From positions 1 to 46,220 of the forward strand of contig JABMPJ010000089.1 of assembly GCA_013203785.1 (NCBI GenBank): a stretch of DNA of 46,220 nucleotides. The letters are read 5' to 3'. The position numbers and the translations under genes were made by a program. This DNA comes from Lentisphaerota bacterium. GTDB taxonomy: Bacteria > Verrucomicrobiota > Kiritimatiellia > UBA8416 > JABMPJ01. Numbering within the stretch: the stretch's first letter is position 1; each line of letters starts with the position of its first letter. Below, in pieces: positions 29,975 to 43,100 of this stretch. The notes beneath the pieces were generated by a model. The model was not told where the DNA came from, ran no database searches, and saw only the letters and a program-made list of their open reading frames with translations.

Positions 29975-32932
29975 CTATGCCCCTGCAAATATATACGCCG
30001 TCTGGGCCGGAACCTTGACTTTGTAGGCCCCGCCAGAAAACAAGCGAGGCCGTCCTGTGGCATCGACGATTCCGTTTACGTTGATCCGCGACCCATCTCC
30101 GATCTGCTTCCACCCAAGGGAAGGAAAACGTAGCGCAAAGGTTACGTCAGCGTCGCCGCTGTTGGCGAGGACCATAAAACGTGCCCCAGGATAGCGACCC
30201 TCCACATTGATCGCGTAACCCAAGGCTCGCTCATCGCGCGGCTCAATCCATTGAATATAATCATCCGGCACAGCCATGCTCCACTGAAGCGAGCCGCCAG
30301 CCTTGCTGCGCCGAAGGGCAATCAGGTCACGGTAGTAGCGCAGCGTCGTCGCCGCCTCTGGACGTTTTCGCTCATCCCAGCGAAGCTGGTTGATCGCATC
30401 CCCCTTGTTGTAGGTGTTGTGCAGACCTCGCTTGCTGCGGATATACTCCTGCCCTTCGCTTATCATAGGGACGCCCAACGAGGTGAACAGGATCGTCGCC
30501 GCCAATCGATTGCGTCGCGCATCCACCGCACTCAGGTTGCGGCCGTCCTTCTTTGCATCCTCTGTCAAATCGTCGGCCAGACAGGAGTCGTCGTGGCTCT
30601 CAAGGTAGTTGATCGACTGTAGCGGCGTGGCGGCAAAGGAGTCTACGGACCCACGAATGGAAGCCTTAACAGCGCTACGATCGCCCTCGCCCTTTGCGAA
30701 ACCCTTGACCGCATCACGGAACTGGTTGTTCCAGGCCGACCAGCCCTTTCCCTTGAGCGCCATCTTGTGATCGCCCCGGAAACTCCATGGCTCAGATATG
30801 AGGACGACGTTCGGATTGACCTTTCGGGCGGCGTCGCGAATGGCCGTCAACGTCTCCATATCGATCAATTCGGCCAGATCAAAACGGAACCCATCCACGT
30901 GATGTTCCTCCATCCAATAGAGCACATTCTCGATCAACAGTCGCCGCACCATCGGGCCCTCACTGCGGACGTCATTGCCACAGCCGCTGAAGTTGCTATA
31001 GCGGAACTCATGGTCCATACGGAAGTAGTACTTGTTGTCGATCAGGCTGAAAACATTGGGCGCTCCGACATGATTGTAGACCACATCCAGAATCACCCCA
31101 AATCCACGCTGGTGCAGTTCATTAACCAGATGTTTGAATTCGTAGTAGTGCGACCCCTCCAGCGGTGCCTGTCCGTAGGAGGACTCCGGCGCAAAAAAGA
31201 ACACCGGTGAGTAGCCCCAACCGTGGTCCGTGATCCCATTTTGAAATTCGTGGACCGGCATCAGCTCAATCATATTGATGCCAAGCGCCTTGAGATGGTC
31301 GAGACCGGTGCCGGTGCCTTCCGAGGCCAGGATGCCGGCATAGCGGCCACGAAGCTCGGGTGCCACGCCCGACGAACGGTGGCTGGTCAGGTCCCGCACG
31401 TGCGTCTCGTAAATGACCATGTCACTCCAGGCCGGACTGCGCCACGCGGTGTCGGTCCACCCCTTGAACCACGAACGTCCTGCGGTGGGGTCGATCACAA
31501 TACTGTGGCCATCCTCGTTGACCATGGCCCGTGCATAGGGATCACCCACGGGCCGCTCCGCGTTGAAGCCATCGCCGGTGCCCTGCGCCCCATCGACCCG
31601 ATAGCTGTAGTACGCGCCGATACGCAACTCGTCGACCCATACATCCCAAACCCCATCGGATCGATTACGCATCATCGGCACCGTTTCAGAGGGTGACGCG
31701 AGGCCAGCGGCCTGACCCGGCACCTGGCCTTGGGGCCCATCATAGAAGCAGAGTTCCACGGATGACGCGCGTGGAGCAAAGAGACGGAAGCCCGTTCGCT
31801 TGCGCTCGTGGTCCAGGAGCACACCCAGTTGTCGCTGCGATACGATTCGATCCAGCGCGGCCCCCGGTGTGACAATTGCATAGGCAGGTTGCTCGCCCTC
31901 GCTCTCCAGCACGACCGTGTGCCCCACGCTCAAATCCAGGGGGTGAGTGGTGTGGATATGCAGGACCGGACTGGACGAGAGCGTTGGATCAAGGACCATA
32001 TTGACATGGCCCTTGTTGTCTGATTCCGCATTGGGTGCCAACAGTGGCGGATCGAGCCAGCGACTGCCGTTGATGACGAACTTAAACTCGGGCAGCGCTG
32101 AACCGGCGCCACTTTGGACCGCACCCAGACTGAAGACGCCCTGCCAGAGCCGTGTTTTCTCGATGCGCTTCAACTCCCAGGCACCCGAAGCTGCATCCCA
32201 CCCATTGAAGCTTCCCGCCACGGTCACCCGGTCCTCGTCCTCGAGGATGGTCCCGTAGGTTGGCTCGGACATACAGAATGTTACAAAGTCGCCCGCCACC
32301 GCGTAACCGAGTAGCTCACGTCCATCCCGTCCCGTATCCCATTCGATGGTCCGGATCGGCACCTCGGGTGCCAGTTCAACAGTAACGGATTCCCGGTTGT
32401 GCAGGGGGCGTCCGAAGTAGACGTCAATACGATCACTCCGCTCCATGCGTGCTGTGAAGATGATATCCCGTGGTCGCTGCAATTTACCCTCCTTGTTCAC
32501 AAAGAATAGACGGTTCTCCCCGGGCTCCCAGTGGCCGTTGGGCAGGAACTTGTACTCGAAGCGCCCCACACCCACCTCCAGGTCCGCGATATCGAAGACC
32601 CAGAGGTCGCCGCGACGGGTCAGGGGGCGTTTTACCTTCCAGCCGTCCCATGACCCCGCGATCATGACCTTGGCGATCCCGGGCTGGCGGTAGTGGATCA
32701 TCGTGGTGGGCCTTACCCCCGGCAGGGCCCGGATGTCCAACCCTTGAACAGGCTCTTGGCCGGATGAGTAGACCCTCGGCGCGGCGGGTGTGGTGGACGG
32801 TGTCGGCGAAACGACTTTCGCGCGCGGACGCCCCCCACCCATCACAAGAAAGACGAGCCCAACTACAACGACAAAGCCACAAAGGACCACGGCTGGAACC
32901 AGACGAGACGTCTCGGTCGCTCTTCGTTTCAT
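29975..32932 (-). CDS. Membrane-anchored CBM48/GH13 debranching-type enzyme
   Basis: A 985-residue protein with one N-terminal membrane span (LVPAVVLCGFVVVVGLVFLV), so the enzyme probably faces the periplasm. Three glycogen-binding-like folds follow: MIAGSWDGWKVKRPL (about 90), VTVAGSFNGWDAASGAW (about 230) and GFRLFAPRASSVELCFYD (about 380). The GH13 domain has GWGYSPVFFFAPESSYG, VILDVVYNHVG, GFRFDLAEL with the nucleophile Asp (about 684), LISEPWSFRGDH with the acid/base Glu (about 715) and YLESHDD (about 779). The layout fits type I pullulanases and isoamylase-like enzymes that cut alpha-1,6 branches. A possible promoter (TTGATG-N17-TATTGT) lies upstream. Confidence 0.88.
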   Translation of the reverse strand: MKRRATETSRLVPAVVLCGFVVVVGLVFLVMGGGRPRAKVVSPTPSTTPAAPRVYSSGQEPVQGLDIRALPGVRPTTMIHYRQPGIAKVMIAGSWDGWKVKRPLTRRGDLWVFDIADLEVGVGRFEYKFLPNGHWEPGENRLFFVNKEGKLQRPRDIIFTARMERSDRIDVYFGRPLHNRESVTVELAPEVPIRTIEWDTGRDGRELLGYAVAGDFVTFCMSEPTYGTILEDEDRVTVAGSFNGWDAASGAWELKRIEKTRLWQGVFSLGAVQSGAGSALPEFKFVINGSRWLDPPLLAPNAESDNKGHVNMVLDPTLSSSPVLHIHTTHPLDLSVGHTVVLESEGEQPAYAIVTPGAALDRIVSQRQLGVLLDHERKRTGFRLFAPRASSVELCFYDGPQGQVPGQAAGLASPSETVPMMRNRSDGVWDVWVDELRIGAYYSYRVDGAQGTGDGFNAERPVGDPYARAMVNEDGHSIVIDPTAGRSWFKGWTDTAWRSPAWSDMVIYETHVRDLTSHRSSGVAPELRGRYAGILASEGTGTGLDHLKALGINMIELMPVHEFQNGITDHGWGYSPVFFFAPESSYGQAPLEGSHYYEFKHLVNELHQRGFGVILDVVYNHVGAPNVFSLIDNKYYFRMDHEFRYSNFSGCGNDVRSEGPMVRRLLIENVLYWMEEHHVDGFRFDLAELIDMETLTAIRDAARKVNPNVVLISEPWSFRGDHKMALKGKGWSAWNNQFRDAVKGFAKGEGDRSAVKASIRGSVDSFAATPLQSINYLESHDDSCLADDLTEDAKKDGRNLSAVDARRNRLAATILFTSLGVPMISEGQEYIRSKRGLHNTYNKGDAINQLRWDERKRPEAATTLRYYRDLIALRRSKAGGSLQWSMAVPDDYIQWIEPRDERALGYAINVEGRYPGARFMVLANSGDADVTFALRFPSLGWKQIGDGSRINVNGIVDATGRPRLFSGGAYKVKVPAQTAYIFAGA

Positions 32933-33017
32933 GCAGTAGTCCTCAATACATGTCGCCAGGGATCAGTTGACACCCACACAATAGTGCACCCCGTCAACGG
33001 CATCAACCGTAACCACA

Positions 33018-33043
33018 CTGGCGTTTCCCACTTTCCCCGCCAG
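33018..33043. terminator. Possible hairpin after the GH57 gene
   Basis: CTGGCG...CGCCAG with a 14-base loop lies just beyond the GH57 stop. It lacks a T-run, so it is a weak terminator candidate only. The 118-base gap also holds the possible promoter of the debranching-type gene. Confidence 0.25.
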
Positions 33044-33050
33044 CGCCCCC

Positions 33051-36000
33051 CTATCGATGCAGCCGCACGCGATAGAATCGCGTTCCGTTGGTCGGCGCGG
33101 GGGAGATGGAGTCCACGAATGTCCGACGCGTCGTCACGCCATTCGACACCGAGGACTCCTGCACCGTAACGACCGGGTTAAACCCGAGCGACTCCACCAG
33201 ATCGTCCACATACTCAACGTCGTACGCGCGTCCACCCACCGACTGCCATGTCACCGCATAGTCTCCTGCATTGGTTTGCCCAATATCCTCAATCGTCAGG
33301 AGCGACGCCTTGTTGGTTGGGTCGGTTCCAAGCCAGAACTCATGCTGGTTCAGGAATCCGTCACTGTCGCTGTCGATGCGGGCGACATCCGCCGTAGGGG
33401 AGCCAAAGTACTGAATCAGCCACCAGTCGGGGAGGTCGTCATCGGGGTCGACCAGGTAGATCATCACGCTGTCCTGCAGCGTGCCGCCCGACGCGCTGTC
33501 CAGGATCAACAGGCTATTGAAATAGGCATTGTAGTCCTCGCCCACACCGGCGTTGTAGTTCCAGAAGCGGAGCTGCTGAATGAGGGTGTCCGCCCTGTTG
33601 ATCAGGTTGCCGCTCAGGTTGGTACTGCCAATCGAAGCGCTGTAGGTCGTGGTGCCTGTCAGCATGAACTCAATGTTGATGCCATGGTCCGTATACGGAA
33701 CAGCCGTATCCCGATTGCCAAGCGAGTCGGTGACCCGATAGGTCGTCTCGCCACCGTAGAAATAGCATTCGAAGAGCGACTGCCCTGCGCTGTTGTTCAG
33801 CGCAAACCCCACGCTATTGCTGTCGCCAATGAAACCGTTCTCGAGTGCCACCTGCACGGTCTGGCCGGTCGTCAGCGGCGACGCGAACGGGCGGATCGCC
33901 TGCGCCAGATCGCCGTTACTGGCATACATGCCGAAGGCCGGGGACGCTATATCGAGAGTGGTGTTTGCACCCGCGGAAGCCACAAACAAGCCGGCGTTGT
34001 CGCCGCCCACGAGGTTCCAGCCGCCGCCCCAGCCAATCCCACCATCGTCACCACTGACCCAACCGTCGCTATAGACCAACTGTCCGGCATCATCAGCGGC
34101 GTTGGTGATAGGCTGCATCAGCGCGGCAGCCGAAACGATCACGCTGTTCGAACCGAACGCAAGCGGCAGCGCCAGCACAGACCAATGACTCGTCTGCGCA
34201 ATGACACCCCCTGCCCCGCTCTGTACATTCGTCCACGCCAGATCACCGGCGACCGCGTCGCCGGCCGTCCCTGCGATATCGATACTTGCAAGAGCATTGG
34301 TGATACGAAGCGATTCGCCCTGTGGATCGGTAATGATCACGCCTGGCGGAACCACAACCCGAGGCGCCCCCGTGACGGCGAAATGCCAGTCGTTGCCACC
34401 GTTGTTGTCCCACGTCGCCGCACCGTCATTGAACACCATATTGATATTCGTGGCACCCTCAATGGGGACGATCGAATACTGCCAGTTGTTGGCATCCAAT
34501 CGCGACATGGAGGGGTCCGGATCGACTACGGCCGCCCAATTGTTGAAGCCGATATGGGCATAGACCTGCTCCGTTCCCTGCAACACGCCAAGATTCGGGT
34601 GAAAGGTGATCACGACCGGATCCGAGACGGGCGCATTGGTGAAGGTGACCATGCCGGGTCCGGTCGGTGCGTCGCAGTCGCGAATGGCCGTGCTCCAGTT
34701 CAGTCCCGCGCGGCTGTCGACGTTGGAGCCACTGACATCGTGAAACCAAACCGTCAACGACGGCGAATTGTTGGTGGGTACAATATCGATCTGCCATACG
34801 TCGACCGAGACGTTGGTCATGACGTGCGGGGTCCATAAGACGCTCTCATCCAGACGAGCTTCAACCACCACCGAGGTGGCACCAGCCAACAGCCCCCCGC
34901 CCGCTTCATAGGTCACCGTAATCGGATTGCAGTCGGTCGGATCCGCCGCGAATGTGACCTTCGATCCATCGGCCAGCCCGTCATCCTCGACGTAGACGTG
35001 TTGGATATCCGACTTGCGGATGTTGCTTCGGGAATCGGTGGCCTCAATGTAGTAGTCGAGCAGCTCCCCCTTGTAGCCGGGCAGGCTGGCGCTATCGATC
35101 CGGGCGAAATAGTAATCCGCCAAGTGCGACGGCGTAATGAAGTAGTCGATCTGTCCATTGTTGGCAGCGGCATTCAGCTCGCCCTGCGTACTGGGAAGGG
35201 GGCGCATGGTCATGGGAATGGTTATCCAGCTCCCCACATCGGCCCCGCCCGCAAAGGTCTCGTTGTCAGTCGTCGCCAGAGAGTTGATGCCATCGGTGTC
35301 GATGCGAACCTTCAGGTTGACGCTACTGACGCCCGAGACGTCGTAAACGTGCGTCCAGATATAGAAGTAGGAGGGCATCTTCTTCAGATAGCTGCTGTCG
35401 CCCGTGGGGATGCTGTTGAACCAGCCGAAGGTGTAACCGCCCGGATTCCACGGAAAGCGCTGTGGACGGAAGATCGAGGGGGCGGTCGTATCGCTGGCGA
35501 TGTTGTCACCCACGTAGGAGGCAATCATGGCGATCGCGCGTGTCGTTGCGAGCGACGGTTTGACCTCATCGTCGTTGCCCAGACCACCGTAATAGTTGAA
35601 GCCCGAGTCGAGGCCGTTCAGATAGATATGCCAGGCACGTTCGATGATGTTCGGATCGGTCCACGCCCCGTTGACCAGGTTGTCGTAGGGATGCGCAATC
35701 TTCCACGCACGAACCGAACCGCCGCCGTCCGTCCAGATCTGCTCGGCCGTCTCGCACCAGTTCGCCCCCGTGATGACGGGTGCCCAGCTCCAGAACTTCA
35801 GCGCAAACCCGGGCGTCTCCAGATCCACAATGGTATTCGTGTAACAGGTCGCCACACTGGCCGGATTGACCGGGGGCTCGACCCATTTCAGGAAATAGGG
35901 CGCACCGTAAGCGCTCTCCGGGAAGATCCAGGCACCCGGCTCAACATGGACCAGGTCGGCCGCAGCGCCATGCTCATTCACAAAATCCTGGATCGCGCAG

Positions 36001-37143
36001 ACCTTGTAGCCCAAGCTCTGGCAGGCGCCGAAAAAACTGGGGGTTGACTCGAACCAGGATGACGATCCCCCACCCCAGGCATTGTCCCCATCGGTTGCGG
36101 GTAGGACGATCACGGGGCGATTGGCGTCATTGGCATACGGCGCAATGTTCCCACTAACCATACCGACTTCCGCCCCACTATAGCCGGCCTTGTAACTCAA
36201 CACATCATCGGAGGGAACCACGATGATGCTCTTTGTGGTACCCGTCGGGATCGACGTACTGCGTCCTGTGCAGCTGATACGCGTAGGGTGAGACATTCCA
36301 AGCCGCCTGTCCCGGATTCGGCTCGCCAAACCACCAACCGTCTGTCGGCGATGGACCGAGCTGATCGGCGCGGTTGGGCGGGGACGATTTGATCTGGAAG
36401 GAGCCCTCCGGATCGGCGTGGTCATTGTAGGTCGGGCAGGTCCGACTCAGATGGTGACTCGGCACAATAACCCAGTCGTAGCCCTCGTCCACGAGCACGT
36501 CAATCATCTCGGTCGAAAAGGCCATCTCAGTGGGAAAGAACCCCTTCGAGTGGTCGCTCAGGTCGCTGTTACCGCCCCACGCCTTCCACCACGCCTGTTT
36601 GAACGTCGCGATCTCTTTGCGTAGCACGGACTTCGGAATCACCGCGGCCAGTGAATGGTGGTAAGTGAAGCCCACCATATCCATGCGCCGACTGCCGCCC
36701 GGCGTCGTCCAGCCACGCGCCTCGCGATAACCGTTCCACCACCCGCTGCCGTACCCGAGCTGGTTGTTGGCGCCGAGACTGCTGATGTTATCGATCAGCG
36801 ATCCGGAGTAGCTGATGGCATAGCCTGCGGATGCGTCCAAGTTGGCCAGCGAATCGCGCGGCGTGTTCTGATAGGAGTTTACCCGATCATTCTTGCCGAA
36901 GATTTCGGTCAGGTTGTTATCGGGGTGTCCCTGTCCGGTGCCGTAGGTCTGCCCGCCCTTGAGCACAATCGAGTCCCAGGCATACTGCACCCGCAGAGTC
37001 TGTCCGCCATTGCTGTTCCACTCCGGCCAATAGTTCGGTTGGTGGTTGTGCCAAAACCGAGAGACATAGACATTGCCGTTGGCGGCGGCGGACACCATGC
37101 CCGCCGTCAGGAGACACACAATAGCGAGTATAAGGCGCTTCAT
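33051..37143 (-). pseudogene. Secreted GH57 glycoside hydrolase with starch-binding modules, frameshifted
   Basis: Two overlapping frames (37143-36205 and the frame ending at 33051) encode one protein of about 1363 residues if one base is removed near 36241-36243 (a run of three C/G). The signal peptide (ILAIVCLLTAGMVSAAANG) is followed by the GH57 HNHQP motif (about 33-37) and the predicted nucleophile Glu206 in GFFPTEMAFS; after the break comes LPATDGDNAWGG with the predicted acid Asp. Further on are CBM25/26-like starch-binding modules (IGFNNWAAVV ... WDNNGGNDW) and a C-terminal PVC-type module (DSDSDGFLNQHE, LGTDPTNKASLLTI). Each half alone should be inactive. A real frameshift and a sequencing error are both possible. 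GAGGAGGG precedes the ATG. Confidence 0.82.
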
Positions 37144-37157
37144 CTTTCCGCCCTCCT

Positions 37158-40100
37158 CTATTGGATAACCTGTACGCGCCAGAAGCGGTTGGTGGTCAGG
37201 GAGGGCAGCGAGACATCCAGTGTCTGATTAGACGAAAGTGCCGTTAGGGAGTCGTCTGGTTGCCAGGTATCCGGTGGCAGCAGGTTGTCGCGGTGCTCGA
37301 CCGTGTAGTCGATATCCGAGACCGAGCGCCACGTCACGGCGGCACCTACTGTGTTGGTCTCGACAGAGGTGATTCGGAGGAAGTCGTTGATGTCGTCCGG
37401 ATCCGTACCCGCGATCATCTCGGCACCATTCGATATCGTGTCGCCGTCTTTGTCACCGCCCCAACCGTTGACGCCGATGCCGCTCAGGGGATCAAGGTTG
37501 TTGGCTGTTTCATAGACATCCGGCATGCCGTCGTTGTCGTCGTCCGGATCCTGCCAGTCATTCAAGCCGTCGTTGTCATTGTCGCCGGGGCCACTGTCTG
37601 TCTTATCGATCAGCTTGATGTACTGGGCCTGTTTGCCTGCCAAAGCGTCTTGATTCAGCCCGACTCCCAGTCCAGCCGCGAGGATCACCGAACCGGCCAG
37701 ATCACTCCCCCACAACTCGATCGTCGGCGAGGTCGACAGCAAATCGACCACATTGTAGAGGTGACCGGAAACAATTCCAAACCAGTTGGCTCCGTTGTAG
37801 TCCACGTCGACGTTATAGGTCGCCGTCAGGTTGGTCCCGTAGCCATCGCCGCTCCAGTAGTTGTTGTTTACAAAGGCAAACACCACGTCCTGTGTGGCGG
37901 CACTGATGCCCGGCTGCTCAAACTTCGCCACGGCAAAGATATCGTCCCGCACTGCGGCGGTGGTCATATCGTTCAGGAAGTAGAGGCCCTGGCTTCGCAG
38001 GGCGGGCGACTGCAGGCGGGCGCGGTTGGCCCGTCCGTACGCCGCCCGCAGCGTGGCATTGGCATTTTGCCAGATGCTGGTCATGCAGTTGTAGCGCTTG
38101 AAATTGGGGATCGATTTCCCAAAGTTCAACTCATAATGGTCAAAGTTGTGCAGCGCGTCAGGAATCGACGAGGAGGCGTCACCGCACTGGTAGGTGGCGG
38201 CATCGTTCTGGGCCCCGGCCTCTTGCCCGTAAAGCATCATGGGCACACCGTCCACGGCCGCCAGCTCGGCATGCGCATAGAAGAGCCGCCAACCATCATG
38301 GTTGGGTAGGACTTCATCGTGTCCGCTCAGGTTCAGTAGAATCGGCGAACCGTCATAAGCCTCACGTCTGTCGGTTAGCGCATCGCGTGTCGGCCCGGTC
38401 GTGGGCGTGGGACTGAACCCACCCCCACAGCCATTGGCCGGATAGTCAAAGAACTGATCGCGCCAGTAGAAGACCATGTTCTCGTTCAGCACGTCAAAAT
38501 GCCGACTCGACCGGTAGCCCACACCATGTCGTTTGCTACCGTCGATCTCACGATAGCCGTCCAACGACTCCGCCATAAAGATGAAGTCCCACTTGCGCTG
38601 GCGCGTTCGGTTGATGCAGTACTCCCAGAACTGGCTAGGCAGCCCTTGCGCGAAGTCGCATCGCAGACCGTCAATGCCCTTATAGGACTCCGACTTGGGG
38701 GTCCCTTCAGGGCAGCCGGTCTGATCGAGCCAGTAGAGCCCGTAATGGGCAAAGTACTCCCACACCTCCGCCGAGTAGGCGTCCTGCCCGTAAAAGACAT
38801 CACGTTCGGAAAGGAATTCACGATAGTGCCGACTGGAGGACTCGCCGGGCGAACCGCCCTTGACCAGCGCGTCGTAAGAACCAAACCAAAACTCACGTAC
38901 ATCGGTCCATTTCCCGAAATCAATCCGATCCGGCGCAATGGCAATATCGGTATTCCCTCCGCCCTGATACACCGTGGCGTGCTCGCCAGGACTTCCGGCC
39001 TTGGCAAACCATTGCGGACGCTTGCTGCGAATCTCCGTGTTGCCGTTCGTGGCCCAGACGAACAGATCCACGGCCCCCTGCCCCAGGACGCAGTCCGGGG
39101 CCGAGTGATTGAAGGTGCCATCCATCATCACCCCGACGCGCTCGCTATCTAGAGCGGACACGAAGTCCTTGAACTCCTGCAGCGCGCTTTGTGGTGTGTT
39201 GCTGCTGCCCAGGGCCGGACTCACGCTCCAGTAATCGCGCACGGCATAGGGGCTGCCCGGATTCCAGGGCTGGAGCGTATCCGGGTCCAGATCTCGTCCG
39301 TCGATACCAATCGGGTGGATCGGTTGCAGCCAGAGCATATTGACGCCCAGATTGGTGTAGTAGCCGCTGTGCAGCGTGTCAGGCCGATCGATGTTCTGAA
39401 TGTAGAGGTCCTCGAAAGTGCTGCGCCCTGCAAAGGACGCCTCCGTGGCCTCGGCCGTGGTCGGATTCACCTCATACATCACCACGTCGAGCGCCTTGGG
39501 CGGCGACACCACCACCGCGAGGTCGCGCCGCAGACAGTGGTCGGTGTAGTAGATCCACGGCCCTGAGCCATTCAGCTTGTAGCGCGCATTGATACGGTAG
39601 GCACCGCATCGGTTGACCGGTAGGGTGGTGCGGAACTGGTTGGGATCAATCGTCGCCATCGGATAGGCCCGCGAATACCCGGACGGATTGGCCGCCGTCA
39701 CCAGGTCGAGATCCTCCGTCATCACAGCGAAGTTTCGACGATTCAGATTGCTGATCAACTCCACATCCGTGGCCACATCTGGCGCGGTCACGTTGGGGAA
39801 GAGTGTCACCGTTATGGACGACGATTCGCCTGCAAGCTCGTCGATAAAGAAGCGGCGCAGATCGTAATTGGCGTCGCGAATAGTGCCGCCCACATCCGAC
39901 TGCATCGCAGGTGCGCCCCGGTCGAAGTCGCCATCCAGATCTTCGTCACGCACGCTCTCCACGCAGACCGGCAGGAACTCCATCTCGTCAAGGTTGACCA
40001 CGTTGGCATCCAGGAACGCGTCATATTCAGCCCCCTGCCATTCGGTCGGGCATTGATCCGTGATCTGGCTGCCATCGACATCGCCATAAACCACCACCGC

Positions 40101-43100
40101 GATATAGAGAACCTTGGGTCGGTAGCCAAAGACCTCGAGCAGATTGAACTCTGCTTCCAGGGCTCCGCCATCGGGTCCCATCGCCACGCGCCCCAGTGAG
40201 CCCCCGTTGCTCAACCCAAAATAGCCGTTGGGATAGGTATCAGATTCGCCGGCGACCCAGGGCTTGGTAGACTTCTCGAACTTGACGATACCGCTCTTGG
40301 CCCACGGTGCCGCCTCTGCATCGCCGGGCGCGTCTGTGACAAAGATAAAGTGATCGCCGCCCACTCCTCCCCCCTTGTGAGCCGACCACGTGGCGACATA
40401 GAAGCAGTCCCCGCTGGCGGCGGCTAGAATCTTCATGCCGTTATTGGCAATCTCATAACTGGCACTATCAAAGGCGCCATCCATGGTGAAGCAGGGCGCG
40501 TCATTGATGCAGGGCGTGATGGGAACCGGATAGTTGGCGCCCGCCCCGTTGTCATAGATTGTGCCACCATCGTCCGCTTCAAACCACACCGCGAGGTTTG
40601 TGATGTTGGTGTCCATGCCATAGGAGTATTGCCAACCGCCCCCGTTCTCGGTCATGCCAAAGACGCCCGCCGATGTATCGTTGGTCAGTACGCCAACACG
40701 CACGGGCGAGAGGCCCGTCAGGGGGCCCTCGTTAGGACGATAGGTCAGCGTTACCGACGAACCATCGCAGTTGTCCGGCAGCTCGGGCGACCAGGATATC
40801 TGCGCCGCGACGGGCCCGGTGTCGCAGGTGTCCGGATGGCTGCCAGCATCATAGATGTTGAAGTAGGCCGGGTTGTCGTGGAGCAGGTAGCCCTGAACCA
40901 CTTCACAGAGATTCGGAAAACCATCGTTGTCCCAGTCGTCATCTCCATCCCAGTCGATGTCGTAAAACGTATTGTGGTTCATGGGGTTCAGCTTGCCCCA
41001 TGACTCCCAGCTCTGCGGGATCATGTCCCAGTTGCTGTCGCCGGGCCATTGGACGTTCGGGCCAGGGAACGAGCCGTCGGTGAATCCGGGCGCCTCAATA
41101 TCATCCGGCAAGCCGTCGCCGTCCGAGTCGTAGGCATAGCGCGAATCGGTCGGATGATCCTTCTTGCCGTACAGATTAAAGAAGACCGTGCGCGAGACCA
41201 CTTTAACGTCACCGCCACCGGCATCAAGAACGGCCTCGAAGAAGTGGGGGCCGTTGACAAAGGCACCCGTGAAGTGCAGGGCTTCGCCACCGCTCAGATA
41301 CTCTCCGGTGAAGACATTCGTATAGTTGCCACCGCTGACGTCCACATGATTCAGGATGTAGCCATCCCACAGGAGCGTCACTGTGCCGCTCCCCACACTG
41401 CCGCTGGTCTTAAAGAAGGGCAGATAGATGGGGTCTCCTTCGGCGTGGTTCATGGTGAGCGTCATAGCACTGGTATCGCGCACGCCAAAGGTGCGCAACA
41501 GCGTTGAGCTATTGATTTGGCTGCGTGGACTGCCGAAATCATACTCGCCAGCCTGGACCTCGACGGTGTGGCTCGTGCCTGTCGCTACGCCCTGGATGGT
41601 ATACTTCCAGCGGCCCTTCATAATTTCGTGGGCGCTCTCCCAGCTCCCGCCATTGATACGCACCTGCATGTCGTAGGCGGTCTTGTCCTCATTGATAATC
41701 TCAATCGTTCGATCGCCATCAATCGTCGCATTGTTGGTCAGATTGGCAATCTCGAGATCGGGACCGTGGCGGTCAACATAGACGGTCTCGTGGAAGGTCT
41801 GATAGCGATCAGGCAGGCCGCTGCCTCCGTTAAAGACCCGGCCCTTAACCAAGTGCAGTCCCTCGGTGACATTGGTCAACCCAACCGTGAGGCGCCAGTG
41901 CGGGCCGCTTACGGGAGACGCGTTCATGAAACCTCCGCGCACGAAATCCTTGCCAGAGTCATAGGGCGCGGCACCGCCAATATCCCAACCACCGCCCCAC
42001 TTGACGTTGACCTCATCCACAGCAGGTTCGCCCACCGCGTCGCTGTAATGGACATTGATATCGACCGTGTCATTGGTCAGCCGCGTGACGCTCCGCAAAA
42101 TACCCTCGCCGGCGATCATGCGACCGTCGGGAATGATCCAGGGCATATTCGTCGACGACGAAAAGCGAATCGGATCGCCATCCGCCATCGGCACCCGCGG
42201 CGCATAACAGACATAGCCCTGCCCACCCAAGCCAGGGACGGTGAGCGTGACTTGGCCACCACTGACCGTGAGATCGGTCGGATTGTTGCCGGTGTAGTCG
42301 TGCAGCACGGTACCATCAGGGAACGCACAAGCCACCGTTTCCGTGCGGTCATAGCCCCCGTCATTGAGACCGACCAGGAGCAGTGATTCGCCGCTGTCCG
42401 GTGCCGAACCGCTGCTGTTCATGTCGTCGAAGCGCTCGTAGACGTAGAGGTCACCATCAGCCCAACGGCCCCACTCGGCCCCGCGTGCGAACTGGTTGTG
42501 GATATAGACCAAATTCGGGATCGTGCCGTTGCCATACTCGCCCATGGCGCTCTCATAGCCGATCTTCAGCCAGTTGCGTGAGCCCTGATCGGCCGGATCG
42601 TAGTTGTTACCGGTGAAGTAGACCACGGGAATGCCGATGTGCGTCAGGATATAGGCGTAGGCCAGCTCCTTCTTCCCCATGTTGTCTTCGTCATGACTGT
42701 GGGTGAACATGACGCCCTCATTCGGGCCGAAGGCGGCATCCGAAGCCAGAGCGCCCATGTTACCGTTATTGAACGCCTCATACTGCATCTGCTTCAGGTG
42801 TGGAAAATCGAGGTAGCGCATCTTGACGCCCCAGTCGCGCCAGTAGCCCACTTCACTCTTACTGTAGATAAACATCTCGCCAAAAATCAGCGCATCATCA
42901 CGCCGGATATCGGGCAGATACATCTCGTTAATCTCATCCGTGTCGCTGTGGCCACGTCGACTGTTGAAGTTCTCCTGGATCCAATGATTGAATCCCCAGG
43001 CCACAGGCTCAGCCTGACCAAAGAACTCGCGCACGACGTGCTTGGGGGCATCCAGGCGTACCCCGTCCCAGTCCTCGGCATTGCCCAGCCACTGGATCCA

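Noticed and set aside
33057..34838. Long plus-strand open frame of 593 codons inside the GH57 gene
   Set aside because: It lies antisense to a clearly homologous gene; its translation is Arg/His-rich without recognisable motifs. Long antisense frames are common at this base composition.
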